From: Gordionus sp. m RMFG-2023
Taxonomy: Eukaryota; Nematomorpha; Gordioida; Chordodea; Parachordodidae
DNA length: 64,000 nt
Direction of reading: 5' to 3'
Assembly: GCF_954871325.1 (NCBI RefSeq)
Contig: NC_088779.1
Span: forward strand, 16,742,846 to 16,806,845
Below are positions 58,204-64,000 of this stretch, piece by piece (within the stretch, counting starts at the first letter, position 1; each line of letters opens with the position of its first letter). The notes under the pieces were generated by a model that was given only the letters and a program-made list of their open reading frames with translations, was not told where the DNA came from and did no database searches. A program made the translations under genes and the position numbers.

Positions 58204-58604
58204 CCGTAGGCCTAGAATTGGAGTGCTCCACTTGCGCAAATTTAAAATGAGAAAATCAACAATAAAGTTTTAAATAAAATATAGGAAAAAGTTATTGATC
58301 AATTTTGACAATAACTTTTGCAAAAATTAATATTTTTTAATCTAATTTTTATTTTTATATATATTGGGAATAAATAAGTTATTATCCACTTCTTGAATGT
58401 TTAAAATGAGAAAATCAACATTAAATTTTAAAATAAAATATAGAAAAAAGTTATTGATCAATTTTGACAATAACTTTGGCAAAAATTAATATTTTTTAAT
58501 CATGTTTTTATTTTTATATATATTGGGAATATAAGTTATTATCCACTTCTAACTCAAAAATTTTGAAAATGTCGAGTGCAGCACTCCAATTATAGACCGA
58601 CGAT
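58204..58604. mobile_element. 400-bp MITE with an internal 159-bp duplication
   Basis: The left end holds CCTAGAATTGGAGTGCTCCA and the right end, inverted, TCTATAATTGGAGTGCTGCA, about 27 bp with a few mismatches. Inside, TTAAAATGAGAAAATCAACA-like sequence at 58242 and 58401 opens two tandem units of 159 bp, nearly alike. No protein gene. The superfamily is undecided, since no clear target duplication was found. Confidence 0.7.
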
Positions 58605-58617
58605 TCATCAGAGGTAA

Positions 58618-58826
58618 TAGTTTTGTATGGTATTCAATTTTTTAAAATGGTTAACTTAATATTTTATTCTGAAAAATATTATGCAAACCTAAAGATTTTG
58701 CTGAAAGATTCCATAAAGGTTTGGATATGTATTAGCGAAATCTGAAGGCGTATATATTTTTCTGGCTAAAATATTGAGTTAGCCGTTTTTAAAAATCGCC
58801 TCAAATCGAGCCGTTTAACAATACAA
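58618..58826. mobile_element. 209-bp MITE, TAGTGTTGTTAA family, decayed
   Basis: TAGTTTTGTATGGTATTC opens it and CCGTTTAACAATACAA closes it. The inner pair GGTTAACTTAATATTTTATT and AAAATATTGAGTTAGCCG matches the 30490-30704 copy, as does the central AAAGATTTTGCT and AAAGGTTTGGATA. Its target duplication is no longer visible. Confidence 0.7.
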
Positions 58827-59310
58827 GTAGGAGAAAAAGGTTAGGGCAAACAAAAGCCTTTCCACCACAAAGGTTGAACATGTTTCGCACTTTCCATTTT
58901 CCATGTTTTTCCAAAAAACACTCTTTAATCGAAATTCTGCAAGATTAGCTAAAACAACTCCGATATCAAGCTTGAATTCTGAAATGCAATTTATATTTAC
59001 AACATAAATTATTATTCCTGAAATTTTGGGAAATGAAAATATATTGTCAACAGATAAGAAGAGCATGTATTTAACTCCTCATTCTCCAATTTAATTTCAT
59101 ATATATATATTTCATCATTAATTATAAGTATGAAATAAAAATTTATTTTAAGACTTCTTTTTTAATTTTTACTCTATTTAGTATATCTAATTTAGTATAA
59201 AAAAATTGTCAAAATTTTTTTTATTTTAGTCAATTTGGGATATTTGTACAAAGTTCCTCAAAATGTCCTAAAACTGCCTATAATTCCACAAAATTGTCTA
59301 TATTCCCGAA
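58827..59310. other. DNA with an unrecognised open stretch
   Basis: The minus strand is open for 83 codons (59066-58815), including SEFKLDIGVVLANLAEF and FWKNMENGKCETCSTFVVE. Base composition is more balanced than the surroundings, so it could be a coding relic or a true exon. No family or splice sites are convincing. Confidence 0.3.
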
Positions 59311-59450
59311 GATTGAATGTATCTAGATACAGATATATTTTTAAAAGACGTATCTATCTATCTCTATCTTAAGATGATGTATCTGTATCTATATCTATTT
59401 TAGTAAATATACCTGTATATAAATCTATTTGAAAGGTAGCTTATAATAAC
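59311..59450. repeat. GTATCTAGATAC-type subterminal repeats
   Basis: ATGTATCTAGATACAGATAT, GACGTATCTATCTATCTC, GATGTATCTGTATC and similar units recur. They resemble the subterminal repeats of the hAT element ending at 43057 and of the left-end-like stretch at 60208-60310. Probably one end of a related element. Confidence 0.5.
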
Positions 59451-59617
59451 TCGGGTGTTAATTTTTAACAGTATTCATTTTATGGTACACATTTTAAAAT
59501 GAGTATTTCTGTATATTTTTAAGATTGCTGCCAATATATTTGATGCAACAATTAATATAAATTATAAATATAATGGTAGTCAATATATTATACAATGCTT
59601 TTTCGAATAATTTTTAT

Positions 59618-60078
59618 TAGGGTCAAATTTTCACCAATCCGATCATATATTTTTCGATATTAAAAATCCCATAATATCCCGATCCAATATTTATATCTAT
59701 TTTCACTGGTTAAACGTTTTCAAAACTTAATTAATCAATCCAACCGTTTAACAACACTATGAAAACTCCTCAATTCATAACTTATTACAACTAACCCTAT
59801 TAATAAAAAAAATGAATCTTATAATTAATTCATAGACTTGTTACAGATAATATTAAATAAAAATTACAACAAATCAATTATATTTTAGTTCCTTTCATTA
59901 ATTTATTAATTATGAAAATATTTATAAAATAAAATTATAAATAATATAAAAGCAACCTAAAACAATAAAAAATATCGACGAATTGGATACGCTTTTTAAA
60001 AAATATCGGTTTGATCAGATATTTTAAAAAAACTTAAATATCAGTGCCAATCCGATATTTAAGATCGGCATAACCCTA
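59618..60078. mobile_element. 461-bp hAT-type MITE, CCGATATT group
   Basis: The left end TAGGGTCAAATTTTCACC and the right end (inverted: TAGGGTTATGCCGATC) share their first seven bases. Flanks ATTTTTAT (59610-59617) and ATTATTAT (60079-60086) match at 7 of 8 positions. Subterminal ATCCCGATCC and CCAATCCGATATTT motifs are like those of 29546-30312. A broken end of the TAGTGTTGTTAA family (CCGTTTAACAACACTA) lies within it at 59743-59758. Confidence 0.7.
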
Positions 60079-60204
60079 ATTATTATGGACATTTTACATT
60101 TTATAACGATGGTCACCAATATATTCGAAATATTATAATATTCAACTAATAAGATTAATCTCATAATACAGAGTATCTATCCTATAAAGTGAATATGGTA
60201 TTTA

Positions 60205-60315
60205 GCAGAGTTGTTAAAAGATACTTGTTAAATTGATCTAGATACAGAACATCGTCCAGATGCCGATACGATTTTAAAAATATATCTAAATACAGATACA
60301 ATTTTTATTATACTC
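60205..60315 (+). mobile_element. Left-end-like sequence of a GATACA-repeat hAT element
   Basis: GCAGAGTTGTTAAAAGATAC, TGATCTAGATACAG and TATATCTAAATACAGATAC resemble the inverted right end of the element at 41290-43057 (CAGAGTTGGGCAGG, then CTAGATACAGATAAAG and TAGATACAGATAC). It may open the hAT remnant that reads plus-ward to about 61810. Confidence 0.45.
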
Positions 60316-61620
60316 TTATATAAGGTTTGCATAAACTTAAATTTGGATTCTATTGTGAAAATTCATGAAATGAGTTAAAAAAATTTATTGACTCAATATC
60401 ACATTTATCAAAATATTACTAAAATGATTTTTAGATATAATATAAGAAAATATACGATTAAATGATTATAAATATTAGATTTCAGTTACAGAATATTCTT
60501 TAAAATACTAAAATCTCGACATTCATTTTTGAAAAAAATATTTAAAATTTTTTAAGAATCAAAATTTAAATCATTAACACTATTACTGTGGAGTACTGAA
60601 AAAATGAGATATTAAATTATTTGTTTTTTTCAGGTTATTTGTCTGCAATCAGTTGAATACCTTGATAATTCATCAACTAATATTTGTATTAATTATATTT
60701 TTATTAAAATTTTTATCCATTGCAACCATGTCGAATCAAGTTTTAAAAAGGGATGGAGCATAGTTGCTACCATATTTTCATCTTCAAATATTGTACCAAT
60801 AAACCTAGAATTATTAAATATTGATGTGGTAAACAAGATCTCATGTTCATTTGTTTAAAATTCTTCAATTTGATAATCAGCTGTAAAATGGTTGAACATT
60901 AATAAGCTGTGTACATATATTTATCTTCCTGCAAAATATCAAGCAACAATTAAAAATGCCTGAATGCTAGCTATAATAAAAGCAGTTATTAACTAAAGTG
61001 TGGGTTAAAGTTTGAGATCTCTTGGCAAAAATATAGTGGACGATGAAACTAGTCCAATATTTTCTTTAATAAATTTAGTCTCATTCCCCCTTTTTTTATT
61101 TTCATTAACAGTGTTTGCTGTTTTCTCTTAAAATTATTATGATAAATATTTATTTAATATCTATACCCTTAAATGTTTTACAATGTTGAAAGTTGAGGTA
61201 ATGCTAACTGAAATATTAGTATTTTTTGGTAGACATAGCAAACATTTTACTATCAGAGATTTTTTTTCTTTATTTTGGGATATTATTTTATAATATGCTC
61301 TATAAATTGGCCATGGAAAAACAATGTCTGAACTTGTTGATGCTTCATTGATTATTATTTCTTCCTCTTCATCACTATTAATATTAATAAAAGAACTAAT
61401 TTCATTCTCTAGAATGAATATATGGTTTGAGGAAGAGTACAGAAAATTATATCATAATAATTACATGTCAGAAAGTGAAAGTGAAGAGTTTTAAGATTCT
61501 ATGAAAGAAAGTTGCAATGGAGATTTTTTAACCAAATGAAATATAAAATTAAGCAATGTTTAATATGTGTAAATGAGACTTTATGCTGATATAATTTGAG
61601 ATATACTAATTTATATATAG
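60316..61620. other. A+T-rich DNA, probable decayed element interior
   Basis: Short frames such as SNQVLKRDGA (60730) and MSELVDASLIIISSSSSLL (61325) occur in the same direction as the hAT-like block at 61620-61810, but I cannot align them to a known domain. Confidence 0.3.
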
Positions 61621-61810
61621 TATTCTTTTTCACGAGTAAATAGTGAACAAACCTTTAGCAAATTAAAAATAGACTGCGTCAAACATTGGGCAGGATTATT
61701 TAGAAGCATTTTTAATGATGTCGGTAGAAAGGAAATTATAGAAGAAATAAAATTAAGTGTAATTTTTGAATAACTGCGCAAATGTACCATTAATGAGAAA
61801 ATTGTTAAGC
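61620..61810 (+). pseudogene. Possible hAT dimerisation block
   Basis: One frame reads SRVNSEQTFSKLKIDCVKHW and on to GRKEIIEEIKLSVIFE. NSEQTFSKLKI resembles the NAERxFSKLKxIK motif of zinc-finger-type hAT transposases, and the tail resembles their closing helix. Single-block similarity by eye. Confidence 0.4.
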
Positions 61811-62968
61811 TAACCTTGGTGAAAATTTTACCTTATGCACAATTTCAGCAAATTTGTTTCTTTCCAAATGTTCAAAACCGATTTAAAAGTAAACGTTTAA
61901 TAATTTCTTATAATCATTGTATATCATTAAGCAATTTAATATAATAGTTATTCATTCTAATTCTGCTATTTTTTCTGTTTTGAAAATTTACGATTTTTAT
62001 ATGTTGGACCAAAATGCAAGTATGTTAAACTAAATCAGAAATAAATTTTAATTCAATTACCAATATTCATATTTTTCGATATTATTTTATTTTTGCAATA
62101 TAAAAAAAAAATTATTTTCATTTTGTCTCAATCCTATGCTCCAATTTTTTTAAGACCAAACCTTTTGTGGCAGATGCGAGATTTGGCCAGAGCTTTTATT
62201 TAATTCTTATAAATATTTTATTTTTGGTTATATTCTCAGCTTTACATATAAATAAAAATATATATGTTACATTCCATATTAAATCAACCAAAAAAAGTCG
62301 ATTCTCAACCCGACCCCCTTCGATTTTTTTAAAAATTTGTATGTTGGTAGTATATACACTAACTAATAAAAATGTAAAATTTTACTTTTCAAATCGGCTT
62401 ACTTCATGAGATATGGCCATCTTTAGAAACGCGAAAATTCCAAAATACAGTATATTTAATTTTAAATATCTCAAAAGGTAATTAGGCTGAAGGCATGATT
62501 TAAATTTTATTAAATAGCTCTAGAATAGCCCTTTAATATGATATAAAAATTATTTTATTAATAAAAGGTCTATTACCAAAAACCGGAAATAAAATTGCTC
62601 TTTTTTTTTCTTTCAAATTTTTTTTACAAATAGACATTATACTTCTTAATATTTGTACAAAATTTTAGATTGGGACCATTACTGGGCCAATAGTTATTAC
62701 CTTTAAATTAAAATAGTTTGGCTTAATTCCTAAATTATGCCAAATATATAGTAATTTACGAAACAAATAAAAAGAAAATTCCTTTATGATCTAGCCGATT
62801 ATATTTTTTAATAAATGTTTCGGGCTGTGAGCCCACTAGCAGACATTATATCATATTTAACATATAAGTTTAGCGATTTTATTTTAGACAGAAAATAATT
62901 GTAAAAATAATAACTTTATTTAGCTAATTATTTATATTACATGAATATCAAATGGAAAATTAATATTG
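61811..62968. other. A+T-rich DNA, no gene seen
   Basis: No repeats with ends. The 80-codon plus frame at 62167-62409 has no motif. On the minus strand this is the 3' side of the gene ending at 62969. Confidence 0.4.
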
Positions 62969-63906
62969 TTATAAACATATTAAATAAATAATATCATACA
63001 TTAAATTATCTAATGAATTAGAATAATGTTTGACTTTCATTTTTCCTTCCATTGGAATAAATGAATGATATTTTTGTGTCCCGGGAATTAGTTTGGCCGT
63101 TAAAAATCTATTTTCGAGATTGGTTTTTAAATATTCAACGTTGCTGACAAATGTATAATTAATAGCCGGGATATTAATTCTCGTATAATTATATAAATTC
63201 ATAGGAGTTAATATGTGATTCTCATAAGGACGTTGCAGGCTTGCTCTAGTAGCCAACCTCTTTGTAATTCCCCCTAAACTATCGCAAGGAGTTTTGCCAT
63301 GTGCAGTTGCAAAAAAATGCCATTCTACTTTGACCCCAAAATCATTATAATGGTTGTAGAAGTTTACAAAGTTTTTTTTTGTTCTTATACTGGGTAACGG
63401 CTCCATCAGAAAAATAATAAATTATTAAAATCTTATCAAATCTTTCTTTCAAGAATTGAATTAAATTTATTTGAAATAAATAAAAGGAACAAGTATTGTG
63501 TTTTAGACAATCTGATATAACTACGTAATTTATATGTTTGATGGTATACCGCATTCGCAGTAATAAATCATAAATGGATGAAGTGTTGCTTGATTATTAG
63601 TCCAATGGAAGCCTTGAGCGTGATCTTGAACTACAAAAGCGTAGTTCTCTGCAAAATCGGATATTATTAGATATTCCCCATCCTTCAAATTCGATTTTAA
63701 TGACTTAAAAAATGAATATTGTTTCGAAGAAATAAATGCATGAGGAATTGAAATATTTAGAGCCAAATTTTTTGATTAATTGATAAGCTAGAATTCACTT
63801 CTATCATTCATTGTATAACATTTCTAAGATCGTAACGTACTGAATGAGATTTTATTCTAAAGGGATTACAGCACTTTACTGGAATAGAAATAACTTTTCT
63901 AGACAT
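62969..63906 (-). pseudogene. Broken gene of an uncharacterised metazoan family, possibly transposon-derived
   Basis: Minus-strand reading from 63906: MSRKVISIPVKCCNPFRIKS, then after a break 63766-63530 (DFAENYAFVVQDHAQGFHW), 63554-63345 (YYFSDGAVTQYKNKK) and 63406-62969 (EWHFFATAHGKTPCDSLGG, then TKRLATRASLQRPYENH and IPGTQKYHSFIP). About two frame breaks plus stops near the head make it non-functional as assembled. I recall this ordered set (SENY...QD..Q..HW, SDG..SQYKN, WHFFATSHGKG.CDG.GG..KR) from repeated uncharacterised proteins in cnidarians and other animals, but not a named function. The spaced acidic residues in DFAENY, SDGA and EWHFF recall an RNase-H-like nuclease fold; that is inference. 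No terminal repeats were seen, and an element could extend beyond 64000. Confidence 0.6.
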
Positions 63907-64000
63907 TTAAATTTTTTTGGTAAGGAATAAAAGAGAGCTATTAATTTTATATAATTATTTTAAATTAAAAATAAATTGGATAATGAATACCGATAATTTA
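63907..64000. other. Window edge, A+T-rich
   Basis: Upstream side (minus strand) of the broken gene. No promoter motif is recognisable. Confidence 0.3.

Noticed and set aside
1-64000. Retroviral, Polinton-like or other capsid/envelope-bearing elements
   Set aside because: No long terminal repeats, integrase, capsid or envelope-like blocks were recognised; the only reverse transcriptase remnant is of LINE type.

Overview
The window looks like a very A+T-rich, repeat-laden invertebrate (metazoan) nuclear genome. The evidence is GT-AG introns, many fossils of the hAT superfamily, a pogo/Tigger element with a PHD-like finger, a non-LTR (LINE-type) reverse transcriptase remnant, and one recognisable host exon of a GPI-anchor enzyme (PIGC). 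Nothing bacterial is present: no operons and no ribosome binding sites. The sequence alone does not fix the phylum.

Layout. 0-8 kb: a complete non-autonomous hAT-like element (380-1566), a polypurine/polypyrimidine minisatellite, and a LINE reverse transcriptase fossil split by a 3.3-kb inverted-repeat element (4150-7417). 8-12 kb: mostly empty A+T-rich DNA with two weak candidate exons. 12-17 kb: several decayed hAT copies, one bounded by a perfect 8-bp target duplication, and a second copy of the minisatellite. 19.7-22.8 kb: a nearly complete pogo/Tigger transposon with terminal repeats, TA target site, introns and a DDD transposase. 25-35 kb: a run of hAT fossils and hAT-derived MITEs. 35-41 kb: almost featureless. 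41-47 kb: another hAT fossil carrying a perfect 230-bp-period duplication, a second copy of the 380-1566 element in opposite orientation, and small palindromic elements. 47.7-56.2 kb: one 8.5-kb hAT element with perfect 8-bp target duplications, into which two other elements have inserted; one of these is a 3.6-kb inverted-repeat element with 119-bp tandem arrays centred on a perfect 12-bp palindrome. 56.8-57.5 kb: the PIGC exon on the minus strand. 58-64 kb: more MITEs, a hAT remnant, and a broken gene of a family I cannot name with confidence (62969-63906).

How the parts relate. Most features are mobile-element layers that can be ordered by nesting. Shared ends tie orphan MITEs to likely helpers. 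Elements ending in CAGTGGCG or CATAGGCG share GGCCTTCGGCC hairpins near their ends, and one keeps a decayed hAT transposase of the DUF4371 type. Elements ending in TAGTGTTGTTAA range from about 170-bp MITEs to multi-kilobase foldbacks; no transposase for them is seen here. Only PIGC is a clear host gene. I found no cellular defence or biosynthetic system. The least explained structure is the TAGTGTTGTTAA foldback family with its TGACAATTGTCA arrays.
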